Assembly: GCF_022200785.1 (NCBI RefSeq)
Contig: NZ_CP087585.1
Span: 186,001 to 250,000 of the forward strand
From: Pedobacter mucosus
GTDB lineage: Bacteria > Bacteroidota > Bacteroidia > Sphingobacteriales > Sphingobacteriaceae
Length of the DNA stretch: 64,000 bases
Reading direction: 5' to 3'
The notes beneath the pieces are model-generated. The model searched no databases, was not told the origin of the DNA, and worked only from the letters and a program-made list of their open reading frames with translations. The position numbers and the translations under genes are program-made. Shown one piece after another: positions 53,387 through 61,473 of the stretch (its first letter is position 1; each line of letters begins with the position of its first letter).

Positions 53387-54268
53387 TTACACGTTGCAAA
53401 ATTTTCCAAAAACGCCAAGAGGAAGTTTTATACCTGCAGTTGCTTGTAAATATAATTCGCCAGTTTCTAAATTTTGGACTTTAGGAAATGAAGTTCGGAT
53501 TAAATTTTCTACAATGATTGAAGAAAATCCTAATGAGTAAGTATTTAGAATTAAGAAGTGCTCTTTCTCATCCAGAAGTTGAACAACATCCTGCATCATC
53601 TCCTGAATATGATCTTCCAACTTCCATTTTTCGCCATTTGGTCCGTGGCCGTAAGCTGGCGGATCTAATATAATACCATTGTATTTCTTACCTCTTTTAA
53701 GTTCTTTTTTTACAAACTTTAAAGCGTCTTCAACCATCCAACGGGTATTTTTTAAGCCAGAAAGTTCTTGATTTTCATTTGCCCAGGTAACCACTTGTTT
53801 AATAGAATCTACGTGTGTGGTTTCAGCACCAGCTGCATTGGCAATTAAAGATGCTGCACCAGTATAGGCAAAAAGGTTTAAAACTTTTGGGTTAGGGGTG
53901 CTGAATTTTTTTATCGATGAAGATATGTAATCCCAATTTACCGCTTGTTCTGGGAAAACCCCAACATGCTTAAAAGAAGTTAAACCTAATCTGAGTTTTA
54001 TGGCAACTTCATCATTTTTATATTCAATGTGCCAGCGATCTGGTGTTGCCGGATTTTTCTTAACCCATTCTCCAGATGTTGCGGAACGACCTCTAAAGGT
54101 AATTGTAGCAGTTTTTTTCCATTCTTGTTCTGATAATGTTTTTTTCCAAACGGCTTGAGGCTCCGGACGAATCAATATCACATTTCCAAAACGTTCCAAT
54201 TTTTCAAAATCCCCGCAATCAATTAATTCGTAATCTTTCCAATGGATTGGGGCAAGTAATTGTATCAT
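53387..54268 (-). CDS. Class I SAM-dependent methyltransferase, RlmI-like
   Basis: 293 aa. Contains the SAM-binding loop VLNLFAYTGAASLIAN, an acidic partner strand HVDSIKQVVTWANEN, and the catalytic-type motif GIILDPPAYGHGP (DPPxYG). These features match 23S rRNA m5C/m2G methyltransferases of the RlmI/RlmL (YccW/YcbY) group, but the PUA domain is reduced or missing, so the precise RNA target is unclear. Just upstream is a palindromic repeat and a broken antitoxin-like gene. Confidence 0.85.
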   Translation of the reverse strand: MIQLLAPIHWKDYELIDCGDFEKLERFGNVILIRPEPQAVWKKTLSEQEWKKTATITFRGRSATSGEWVKKNPATPDRWHIEYKNDEVAIKLRLGLTSFKHVGVFPEQAVNWDYISSSIKKFSTPNPKVLNLFAYTGAASLIANAAGAETTHVDSIKQVVTWANENQELSGLKNTRWMVEDALKFVKKELKRGKKYNGIILDPPAYGHGPNGEKWKLEDHIQEMMQDVVQLLDEKEHFLILNTYSLGFSSIIVENLIRTSFPKVQNLETGELYLQATAGIKLPLGVFGKFCNV

Positions 54269-54283
54269 GTGTTAATATATAAT

Positions 54284-54359
54284 TCGTCATTGCGAGGCAC
54301 GAAGCAATCTCTGAGCTATGGATTTATAAAAGAGTTTGCTTCGTGCCTCGCAATGACGA
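54284..54359. repeat. Full CGTCATTGCGAGG palindromic element
   Basis: 24-bp perfect inverted repeats (54284-54307 and 54336-54359; arms read TCGTCATTGCGAGGCACGAA then GCAA) flank a 28-nt centre. Sequences with CGTCATTGCGAGG arms are widespread as dispersed repeats in Bacteroidota genomes (recollection). A half copy is at 30103-30150. Confidence 0.8.
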
Positions 54360-54364
54360 TCTGT

Positions 54365-54596
54365 TTAATTGAAATCTAAAAGTTCGTTAAAATCATCAGA
54401 GATATAAAGTATTGTACCCTTTGCTGCGCCATACAAACTTTTTGGCTCCTCCACAATGTTTTTATTTTCGCTAATTGGAGTAGAAAGATTTTTAGAATGT
54501 TTTGCTTTTAAAAAATCAATGAAATCTTCAACCTCATTTACCATGCTTTCTGGTCAGCTCTAATTTATGAATGATATTTTTAGTTGCAATAGTCAT
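54365..54596 (-). pseudogene. Frameshifted DUF2281-like antitoxin gene
   Basis: Two short frames together read as one DUF2281/VapB-type antitoxin. From ATG 54596 comes MTIATKNIIHKLEL then a shifted tail ending in TGA after 20 codons. In the next frame, from ATG 54544, come 59 codons including SMVNEVEDFIDFLKAK and LYGAAKGTILYISDDF, the latter typical of the family C-terminus. Restoring the frame near 54553-54560 would give LPESMVNEVEDFIDFL, a normal join. A +1 base or a 2-base loss explains the break. No PIN or RelE toxin is next to it; the palindromic element lies 6 bp after its stop. The 59-codon fragment could still be translated. Confidence 0.65.
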
Positions 54597-54614
54597 CTTC
54601 AAATATACGAATAT

Positions 54615-55367
54615 TTAGAACTTATCTTTTGCAGCCTTCATAAAGCGGCTTGCAAATACGAAATCATTAAGTTCTGTAATATCAGTGTGAGCGATTTCTT
54701 TATTACTTCCTTCCCAGAATTTTTTTCCTTCGTGTAAGAATAATATATAATCACCAATTCCCATAACCGAGTTCATATCATGAGTTACTACAATGGTTGT
54801 GGTACCGTATTCCTCAGTAATTTCCTTAATTAATTCGTCAATAACGATTGATGTTTTAGGATCTAAACCTGAGTTTGGCTCATCACAAAAAAGGTATTTT
54901 GGGTTCATTGCGATAGCACGGGCAATACCAACACGCTTTTTCATTCCACCTGATAACTCAGCCGGGAAAAGCTTGTTTTTACCTTCCAAATTAACACGTT
55001 CTAAACAAAAATTAACACGTTCTAATTTTTCAGCCCTGGTTTGAGCAGTAAACATATTTAAAGGAAACATAATGTTCTCTTCAACAGTCATACTATCAAA
55101 TAATGCAGATCCCTGAAAAAGCATTCCTATTTCTTTACGAACTTCAATTCTTTCTCCATAATCCATAGCGGTAAAATCCCTGCCATCATATAAAACGGAA
55201 CCAGAATCTGGTTGATGCAAGCCAACCATACATTTAAGTAAAGTTGTTTTTCCAGAACCAGAACCACCGATAATCAAATTGGTTACGCCTTCTTTAAAAG
55301 TTCCAGAAATTCCTTGGAGTACATCATTCCCCGAGAATGATTTATAAATATCTTTGATCTCAATCAT
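54615..55367 (-). CDS. mlaF: ABC transporter ATP-binding protein, MlaF-like
   Basis: 250 aa from ATG 55367. ATPase of the phospholipid transporter MlaFEDB family, which maintains outer membrane lipid asymmetry. Walker A GGSGSGKTT, signature LSGGMKKRVGIARA and Walker B YLFCDEPNSGLDP are intact; the NSGLDP form is typical of MlaF. The start overlaps the mlaE stop by one base (TAATG), showing tight coupling; a longer frame to 55400 lies within mlaE and is rejected. No mlaD (MCE) gene follows in this direction. Confidence 0.92.
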   Translation of the reverse strand: MIEIKDIYKSFSGNDVLQGISGTFKEGVTNLIIGGSGSGKTTLLKCMVGLHQPDSGSVLYDGRDFTAMDYGERIEVRKEIGMLFQGSALFDSMTVEENIMFPLNMFTAQTRAEKLERVNFCLERVNLEGKNKLFPAELSGGMKKRVGIARAIAMNPKYLFCDEPNSGLDPKTSIVIDELIKEITEEYGTTTIVVTHDMNSVMGIGDYILFLHEGKKFWEGSNKEIAHTDITELNDFVFASRFMKAAKDKF

Positions 55368-56101
55368 TAAAGTAAAAGTTGGGTAACTAAATAATCGCAA
55401 ACTAAAATAGAAATACAGCTAATTACAACCGCTCTTGTACTTGCTTGAGAAACTTCTAAAGCACCACCTCTAACATAAAACCCTTCGTAAGCAGGTACAG
55501 ATGTAATGATGAAACCAAAAACGAATGCTTTTACCAATGCAACAACAATCGTATATGGATTAAAATCTGTTGTAATACCTTGAATATATTCGTTTGGTGT
55601 AACCGCTCCAGAAATTGAACCGCCAATATAACCACCGGCAATGCTTAAAAACATAGAGCAAATAACCAACATCGGTACCATGGTAATTCCCGAAATAATT
55701 TTAGGTAAAATAAGATAACCTGGTGCATTGATTCCCATAATTTCTAAAGCATCAATTTGCTCGGTAACCCGCATGGAGCCAATTTCTGATGAAATGGCTG
55801 AACCTATTTTACCAGCTAAAACAATTGCACTTATGGTCGGACTTAATTCTAAAATACTCGAATCTCTATTAACAGAACCAATAATTGTTTTTGGAATAAA
55901 ATCGCTAACTAATTGGAAAGCAATTTGTAAGGTCATTACTGCGCCGATAAATGTAGAAATAATAGCGATAAGGCCTAAGGAACCTACGCCTACATAATCC
56001 ATCTGCTTGGCAATTTCCTTAAGGTATATCTTCAGTTTCTCCGGCCTTCTGAATACAGATTTTAATAGCAGGATATATCTGCCGAAATTGGTAAAATTCA
56101 T
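55367..56101 (-). CDS. mlaE: ABC transporter permease, MlaE family
   Basis: 244 aa with about five hydrophobic segments. ISTFIGAVMTLQIAFQL and the conserved GSAISSEIGSMRVTEQIDAL followed by EIMGINAPGYLILPK are diagnostic of MlaE/TGD1 permeases. It forms the inner-membrane channel of the retrograde (or anterograde) phospholipid transporter with MlaF. First gene of the mlaE-mlaF pair; divergent from the SDR gene with a 149-bp gap. Confidence 0.94.
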   Translation of the reverse strand: MNFTNFGRYILLLKSVFRRPEKLKIYLKEIAKQMDYVGVGSLGLIAIISTFIGAVMTLQIAFQLVSDFIPKTIIGSVNRDSSILELSPTISAIVLAGKIGSAISSEIGSMRVTEQIDALEIMGINAPGYLILPKIISGITMVPMLVICSMFLSIAGGYIGGSISGAVTPNEYIQGITTDFNPYTIVVALVKAFVFGFIITSVPAYEGFYVRGGALEVSQASTRAVVISCISILVCDYLVTQLLL

Positions 56102-56250
56102 TCCGTAGGTGTTGCTTAATTTAAGTGATTATTCAATTAATATACTACAAAGAAACGATAAAAAAGTTGTAGCTCTTTGCTAAATATAAAAATATTCGTG
56201 GTTTCGAATATAAATATGGTTTTTTGTTAACAAATATTAAACCATAAAAC

Positions 56251-56940
56251 ATGAAAGCTGTAATAACAGGAGCAACAAAAGGAATTGGTAGAGCAATAGC
56301 GATTAAACTTTTCGAAAATGGTTACGATGTAATTTTATTGGCTAGAAATATTGAGGAATTAAAGAAATTGCAAACTGAGTTATCTTCTGATGGTAAAACC
56401 GTTCTGATTTACATGGTAAATTGCGCCATTAAAAATGAAGTTTATAACTTTTTAAACGCTGCTGAAAGGGAATTTGGTTTTATTGATGTTTTGGTAAATA
56501 ATGTTGGTGCCTTTTTACCCGGGAATTTGCTTGATGAGGATGATGAAGCCTTTGAAACACAACAGCAAATTAATATAAATTCAACCTATTATTTCAGTAA
56601 ATATTTTGGAAAAAGAATGAGGGATCAGAAACATGGTCACATCTTCAATATTTGTTCGGTCGCTAGTAAATTTCCTGTAAAAAATGGTGGAAGTTATAGT
56701 GTAACAAAAGCGGCGATGTTAAGTCTTAATCATGTATTGCGGCAAGAATTAGCACCTCACAATGTTAAAGTAACTGCTTTTTTGCCAGGCGCTACAAAAA
56801 CTTCATCATGGGAAGGAACCACAATTCCAGATGAAAAATTTGTTCAGCCTGAAGATATTGCAGAAACATTGTTTACCATTTTAAACTTAAGTAAAGGGGT
56901 AAATGTTGATGAAGTTTTGATTACACCGCTAGATTTTTAA
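56251..56940 (+). CDS. Short-chain dehydrogenase/reductase
   Basis: 229 aa, classical SDR. The cofactor motif is TGATKGIGRAIAI (T-G-x3-G-x-G, residues 6-18), the NNVGAF strand follows, and the catalytic Ser-Tyr-Lys is seen in ICSVASKF ... YSVTKAA. The N-terminal basic residue pattern allows NADPH preference. The substrate cannot be told from sequence. It is followed 29 bp later by a PspC-domain gene and could be the first gene of the following cluster. Confidence 0.88.
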   Translation: MKAVITGATKGIGRAIAIKLFENGYDVILLARNIEELKKLQTELSSDGKTVLIYMVNCAIKNEVYNFLNAAEREFGFIDVLVNNVGAFLPGNLLDEDDEAFETQQQININSTYYFSKYFGKRMRDQKHGHIFNICSVASKFPVKNGGSYSVTKAAMLSLNHVLRQELAPHNVKVTAFLPGATKTSSWEGTTIPDEKFVQPEDIAETLFTILNLSKGVNVDEVLITPLDF

Positions 56941-56969
56941 ACACACCAAAGGGTTTCCTTTGGGACAAA

Positions 56970-57674
56970 ATGAAAACCATTATGGAAAAGAAGCTTTTTA
57001 GAAACGAACACGATAAAATGATTGCGGGTGTAGCTTCCGGACTTGCAGATTATATGCAGGTTGAAGTAACCATAGTTAGATTATTATTTGCATTATCTGC
57101 CATCTTTATGGCAGGCGGCGGCTTAATTGCCTATATTATTATGTGGATTATTGTGCCGGTAAACAATGATCCAGCGGCAAGATTTTCAAAATTTAACGAC
57201 TATTTTAAGAAAAATCCAAACGTACCTCCATTTTCTACACATGATCCTTTAAATACAAATGCAGGATCAGGAAGTGTAAATTGGACACAGCCTGTTAACG
57301 AAGGATCGCAAAAAAATCCTTTTGAAACACATACCGATTTCAGCCAGTTTAACAAACCAAATGATACCGGAAGAACCATCGGTGGTTTATTACTATTAGT
57401 TGTTGGATGCTTTTTTTTAATGCGTGAATTTGATTTAATACCGGATTTCTTCCGATTTAGAAATTTATGGCCATTAATTTTCATTGCTTTAGGTATTGGC
57501 ATTATTGCAAAATCTAAACGTAAAAATGAATGGACGGCTTTCGAAAATCAACAAAACGTAGCCGAAGAAGAAGCTAAAAAGACTGAAAGTTTTAATGATG
57601 TGACCATAGTAAATCAGAATCCAACGGTAACTTCAAATGATAATTTAAATAATCCTCACAACCCTCAAGCATAA
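56970..57674 (+). CDS. PspC-domain membrane protein
   Basis: 234 aa. The N-terminal PspC domain (about 5-70) contains LFRNEHDKMIAGVASGLADY and a hydrophobic segment ending IIMWIIVPV. A polar linker (about 70-130) leads to two further hydrophobic segments of DUF5668 type (GGLLLLVVGCFFLMREFDLIPDFF and LWPLIFIALGIGIIA). In other bacteria PspC helps sense envelope damage. A second start at Met5 (56982) is equally plausible. It begins a run of three membrane genes spaced by 5 and 54 bp. Confidence 0.85.
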   Translation: MKTIMEKKLFRNEHDKMIAGVASGLADYMQVEVTIVRLLFALSAIFMAGGGLIAYIIMWIIVPVNNDPAARFSKFNDYFKKNPNVPPFSTHDPLNTNAGSGSVNWTQPVNEGSQKNPFETHTDFSQFNKPNDTGRTIGGLLLLVVGCFFLMREFDLIPDFFRFRNLWPLIFIALGIGIIAKSKRKNEWTAFENQQNVAEEEAKKTESFNDVTIVNQNPTVTSNDNLNNPHNPQA

Positions 57675-57679
57675 ACATT

Positions 57680-58657
57680 ATGAAATTAGATAGATTAATA
57701 TGGGGTATTTTGCTGCTTTTTATAGGTGGCGTACTGCTGCTTCAAAACTTTGGTGTAATAGATTTTTACTGGCGTAATGTGTGGCACTTCTGGCCAATAT
57801 TTTTAATAATAGCTGGTGTAAACATTCTTTTTAATAAAAATAATTCCCAAACTGGAAGTGTAATTTCAATTGGTGTATTGGTTATTGCATTGTCCTTTTT
57901 GTTTTACAAAGGTCAACAAGCACCCAATTATAATTCATGGTGGGGAAATCACTCTAGAAATAATATTGACTTAAACATTGATGATGATGATGACAACAAC
58001 AATGATGATGATAATGATACTGCTTTCAACCAGTTAAATTTGGTTGAACCGTTTGTTGCCATAGATAATACTAAAAAAACGGTTTTAAATATTTCTGGTG
58101 GAGGTATTTCATTTAATTTAAATGGAGAAACTACAGACTTAATTAACGCTGACGTTAAAAAAAGACATGGGAATTTTTCTTTAACAAAAATGGTTTCTGA
58201 TTCTGCCACAGTACTAACTTTTAAAATGGATGGCAAAAAGAATAAGTGGAATTTTGGTGATGGTGGAAACAATGTTGATTTTAAGCTGAATAAAGCAGCA
58301 AATTGGGATATTTTAATGAAATTAGGTGCTGGTGAAGCTGATTTTGATTTTGCAGATTTTAAAGTTCGTAGCTTTCGTTTTGATGGTGGTGCAGCTGCTT
58401 TAGATATTAAATTTGGAGATTTACTTCCAATTACAGACGTGGTTGTGAAATCTGGCGTTGCCGATGTGAAAATTAAAGTACCAACAAATTCTGGTTGTCG
58501 AATTAAAACAAAAACAGGCTTATCAGCCAAGGATTTTGAAGGATTTGAAAAATTGAGCGATGGCGTTTATCAAACCTCCAATTATGCTTCATCAACAAAT
58601 AAAATCTTTATTAATTTGGATGGTGGATTGAGTAACTTTGAAGTAAGCAGGTATTAA
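57680..58657 (+). CDS. DUF5668 / LiaF-like membrane protein with acidic repeat
   Basis: 325 aa. Residues 1-75 hold hydrophobic segments of DUF5668 type (LIWGILLLFIGGVLLLQNFG and FWPIFLIIAGVNILF). Residues about 95-115 are an Asp/Asn-rich run. From about 125 on is a beta-rich domain with repeating G-rich strands (LNISGGGISFNLNGETT, LKLGAGEADFDFA-like, KSGVADVKIKVP) like the LiaF/YvqF C-terminal domain that tunes envelope stress kinases in Firmicutes. It starts 5 bp after the PspC gene, so the pair is coexpressed. No cognate kinase is visible here. Confidence 0.75.
   Translation: MKLDRLIWGILLLFIGGVLLLQNFGVIDFYWRNVWHFWPIFLIIAGVNILFNKNNSQTGSVISIGVLVIALSFLFYKGQQAPNYNSWWGNHSRNNIDLNIDDDDDNNNDDDNDTAFNQLNLVEPFVAIDNTKKTVLNISGGGISFNLNGETTDLINADVKKRHGNFSLTKMVSDSATVLTFKMDGKKNKWNFGDGGNNVDFKLNKAANWDILMKLGAGEADFDFADFKVRSFRFDGGAAALDIKFGDLLPITDVVVKSGVADVKIKVPTNSGCRIKTKTGLSAKDFEGFEKLSDGVYQTSNYASSTNKIFINLDGGLSNFEVSRY
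57974..58020 (+). repeat. Coding trinucleotide-like run encoding Asp/Asn (GATGATGATGATGAC...)
   Basis: GATGATGATGATGAC, AACAACAAT and GATGATGATAATGATAC encode a poly-Asp/Asn stretch. Such runs can change length by slippage in units of three without a frameshift. Confidence 0.6.
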
Positions 58658-58711
58658 GTTGTACGTTTTAAGTAATATGTACTATCGCTCATGTAAATAA
58701 CTTAAAATTCA

Positions 58712-59314
58712 ATGGAATACACAGTTGTTATAAATGGTAAACCCGAAGGGCCATATACTTTATCTGAGCTTAAAAATTTAAATATTCAGCCTAATACTTT
58801 CGTAAGAACACCAAAAATGGACGATTATAAAGAAGCTCATGCAATTCCAGAATTGCGTGAGCTTCTTGGTTTCAGCTTTCAAAAAACTGCGCCACAATAT
58901 TTTGCTGCTTTCGATCAACGATTGCTTGCAACAGTAATTGATCATTTTCTAATTTTCATGATTTATTGCATCTTAATCCTCTTTAGTTATAATTTTATTC
59001 AGGAAAAAGATCAAAGGATCTTGATTTTTTTAACATTATTTCCGTCTATTTTTATATTCAAATTAGTTTACGGGAGCTTTGCTGAAGCCGCAAAAAATCA
59101 GGCAACTGTAGGTAAAAAACTCATCAATATAAAAGTGACTGATTTGGAAGGTAGCCGCATTTCTTTATCAACATCATTTATTAGAAATTTTTCTAAAATT
59201 GTCTCCATCATTCCCATTTATTTTGGTTACTTATATTCTTTCCTAAATAAAAAGAACCAATGTTGGCATGATATTGCAGCAAATACTTTGGTAATTAAAG
59301 AAAGGTTAATATAG
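58712..59314 (+). CDS. GYF_2-RDD family membrane protein
   Basis: 200 aa. Residues 1-55 form a GYF_2-like domain (YTVVINGKPEGPYTLSELKN with the conserved GPY), followed by an RDD domain with about three hydrophobic segments (FAAFDQRLLATVIDHFLIFM contains the family's R and D). RDD proteins are small membrane proteins of unclear transport role. It is the third gene of the PspC/LiaF-like run, 54 bp downstream, and precedes ispG by 65 bp. Confidence 0.85.
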   Translation: MEYTVVINGKPEGPYTLSELKNLNIQPNTFVRTPKMDDYKEAHAIPELRELLGFSFQKTAPQYFAAFDQRLLATVIDHFLIFMIYCILILFSYNFIQEKDQRILIFLTLFPSIFIFKLVYGSFAEAAKNQATVGKKLINIKVTDLEGSRISLSTSFIRNFSKIVSIIPIYFGYLYSFLNKKNQCWHDIAANTLVIKERLI

Positions 59315-59364
59315 GTTTTTAGTCATTCTCTTCTTCAAAATTCTCTCATTCAAATTTCTATCTA

Positions 59365-59372
59365 TATCTTTG
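59365..59372 (+). promoter_or_regulatory. Putative -7 promoter box (TATCTTTG) for ispG
   Basis: Exact TAnnTTTG match only 7 nt before the ispG ATG, so the leader would be a few nucleotides or none. Confidence 0.45.
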
Positions 59373-59379
59373 CAACAGC

Positions 59380-61416
59380 ATGGAAAATTTATTGGTAAAG
59401 CCTGATTTAAGTGGAGGATATTGCAACAGTTTAACGCAATATTCTAGGTTTTTGACTCGCGAAGTTAATATCGGAGATTTAGCAATGGGCGGTAAAAATC
59501 CCATTCGTATTCAATCGATGACAACTACCGATACCATGAACACCTTAGCAACGGTCGAGCAAACCATTCGAATGGTAGAATCTGGTAGTGAATACGTCCG
59601 TATAACCGCTCCAAGCGTTAAAGAGGCAGAAAACCTTACTGAAATAAAAAAGCAATTGCGCCTTCGAGGTTATAACGTACCTTTAATTGCAGATATACAT
59701 TTTACTCCAAATGCTGCTGAATTGGCTGCACGAATTGTAGAAAAAGTTCGTATAAATCCAGGAAATTACGCTGATAAAAAGAAGTTTGCAAACTTGGAAT
59801 ATACTCAAGATGCTTATCAAGCAGAATTAGCAAGAATTTATAAAAAGTTTATCCCTCTGGTAAAAATTTGTAAAGAATATGGTACTGCAATGCGGATTGG
59901 CACAAACCACGGTTCACTTTCTGATCGAATTATGAGTCACTATGGCGATACGCCACGAGGAATGGTTGAATCTGCAATGGAGTTTATCCGCATGTGCGAA
60001 GATCAGAATTATTTTAACCTGGTTATTTCCATGAAAGCAAGTAATACGCAAGTAATGGTGCAGGCTTATCGTTTGCTTGTAGAAACGATGGTTAAGGAAA
60101 GCATGAATTATCCGCTACATTTAGGGGTTACCGAAGCTGGTGACGGTGAAGATGGTCGTATTAAATCGGCTGTTGGTATTGGAACATTGTTAGAGGATGG
60201 TTTGGGGGATACAATTCGTGTTTCGCTAACAGAAGATCCTGAATTTGAAGCGCCTGTAGCAAAGGCTTTGGCTGATCGATATTCTTTAAGGAGTTTAAAC
60301 TTTGAAGCTGAAAGTATAGAGTCGCCAAACGTATTAAATAGCTATATAAATTTGGATTCGAAAGGCGAAAATCATGAGTCTCATGCTCAGCTTCAAACTT
60401 CTAATTCCAAACTTCCAACTTATTCTCCTTATTCTTATTCAAGAAGAATTACTGAACCAGTTCAACATATTGGTGGGCATTTTCATCCGGTTGTGATGAT
60501 TGATGTTTCAAAAGAAAACTTAAAAGACCCATATTTTTTAAGTGCTGTTGGTTATAATTATAGTGCTGGTCTAGATAAATATAACCTTGCAGATCAGGCT
60601 TGCGACTTAGTTTATTTAGGTGATAATTTACCCTCGTTTTCTTTTCCAGGTAACTTAAAACAGATTTACAATTATAATACCTGGTTAAATTTAAAGGATA
60701 AAAGTAATTGTCATCCGCTAATTAATTTTAAAGAATTTAACAAAGTTGAAGTTAAAGACGAATTTTTGAACTTCGTTCAGATAAGTGCAACGCAATTAAA
60801 CAATGCGGCAATTGAGCTGCTTAATGATAAAGTTGTTCTAATTCTAGAAACTTCTGCGGCCCATGGAATGGCTGAACAAAGGTCTTTCTTTGTCGCTTTA
60901 CAACAAAAGAATATTCGAATTCCAGTAATTATTAAAAGAAGTTATCCAAACTTTGATGCTGATCTTTTAATGCTTTACGCTGCTACTGATACTGGTGCTT
61001 TATTTACTGATGGTTTCGGCGATGGTATCTGGATTGATGCGGCAGAACAAAACCTCGCTCTGCTAAATTCTACCAGTTTCGGCATTTTGCAGGCTACCAG
61101 AACCAGAATTAGTAAAACCGAATATATTTCCTGCCCAAGTTGTGGTAGAACGCTTTTCGATCTACAAGAAACTACACAACTTATCCGTTCCCGTACAGAC
61201 CATTTAAAAGGTCTAAAGATTGGAATAATGGGCTGTATCGTAAATGGTCCAGGAGAAATGGCAGATGCGGATTATGGTTACGTGGGCACCGGACCAGATA
61301 AAATAACCTTATATCGAGGGCAAGAAGTTGTGAAGAAAAATGTAAATACAGCTTTTGCTTTAGATGAATTAATCGATATTATAAAAGGTGATGGCAATTG
61401 GGTGGAAAAGATTTAA
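59380..61416 (+). CDS. ispG: 4-hydroxy-3-methylbut-2-en-1-yl diphosphate synthase (long form)
   Basis: 678 aa. Sixth step of the MEP isoprenoid pathway, reducing MEcPP to HMBPP with a 4Fe-4S cluster. The N-terminal TIM barrel (about 1-310) has NPIRIQSMTTTDT and DGLGDTIRVSLTEDPE. The C-terminal cluster domain has SCPSCGRTLFDL and GIMGCIVNGPGEMADADYGY. Between them is the large extra domain (about 320-560) found in Bacteroidota, Chlamydia and plant enzymes. The linker before it (about residues 329-348) is encoded partly by 7-nt repeats (60391-60425). A -7 box sits just before the ATG. The product feeds undecaprenyl and quinone synthesis. Confidence 0.95.
   Translation: MENLLVKPDLSGGYCNSLTQYSRFLTREVNIGDLAMGGKNPIRIQSMTTTDTMNTLATVEQTIRMVESGSEYVRITAPSVKEAENLTEIKKQLRLRGYNVPLIADIHFTPNAAELAARIVEKVRINPGNYADKKKFANLEYTQDAYQAELARIYKKFIPLVKICKEYGTAMRIGTNHGSLSDRIMSHYGDTPRGMVESAMEFIRMCEDQNYFNLVISMKASNTQVMVQAYRLLVETMVKESMNYPLHLGVTEAGDGEDGRIKSAVGIGTLLEDGLGDTIRVSLTEDPEFEAPVAKALADRYSLRSLNFEAESIESPNVLNSYINLDSKGENHESHAQLQTSNSKLPTYSPYSYSRRITEPVQHIGGHFHPVVMIDVSKENLKDPYFLSAVGYNYSAGLDKYNLADQACDLVYLGDNLPSFSFPGNLKQIYNYNTWLNLKDKSNCHPLINFKEFNKVEVKDEFLNFVQISATQLNNAAIELLNDKVVLILETSAAHGMAEQRSFFVALQQKNIRIPVIIKRSYPNFDADLLMLYAATDTGALFTDGFGDGIWIDAAEQNLALLNSTSFGILQATRTRISKTEYISCPSCGRTLFDLQETTQLIRSRTDHLKGLKIGIMGCIVNGPGEMADADYGYVGTGPDKITLYRGQEVVKKNVNTAFALDELIDIIKGDGNWVEKI
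60391..60425 (+). repeat. Heptad repeats inside ispG coding sequence
   Basis: Five consecutive 7-nt units: CTTCAAA, CTTCTAA, TTCCAAA, CTTCCAA, CTTATTC. They encode part of LQTSNSKLPTYS, a linker between the two ispG parts. Similar heptads occur in the TPP riboswitch at 48116-48197. Confidence 0.6.
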
Positions 61417-61434
61417 CTAAATTTAAACTTTACC

Positions 61435-61459
61435 TTGGTCTGTTGTCGTCACAGACCAA
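61435..61459. terminator. Hairpin between ispG and the UPF0158-like gene
   Basis: 9-bp perfect stem TTGGTCTGT (61435-61443) / ACAGACCAA (61451-61459), 7-nt loop, between convergent genes; no T-run, so termination is likely but not certain. Confidence 0.5.
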
Positions 61460-61473
61460 CAGTCTAATATCAT

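Noticed and set aside
52239..53399. Longer start for the 349-aa lipoprotein
   Set aside because: It overlaps the methyltransferase gene and puts an unrelated stretch before a clear lipoprotein signal at 53288.
54990..55025. Exact 15-nt repeat with a 21-nt period in mlaF (encodes LERVN twice)
   Set aside because: It lies in a helical region where such residues are expected; probably ordinary internal similarity, not a mobile repeat.
57949..58530. 193-codon minus-strand frame opposite the LiaF-like gene
   Set aside because: Shadow frame; low-complexity Ser/Leu product and no start signals.
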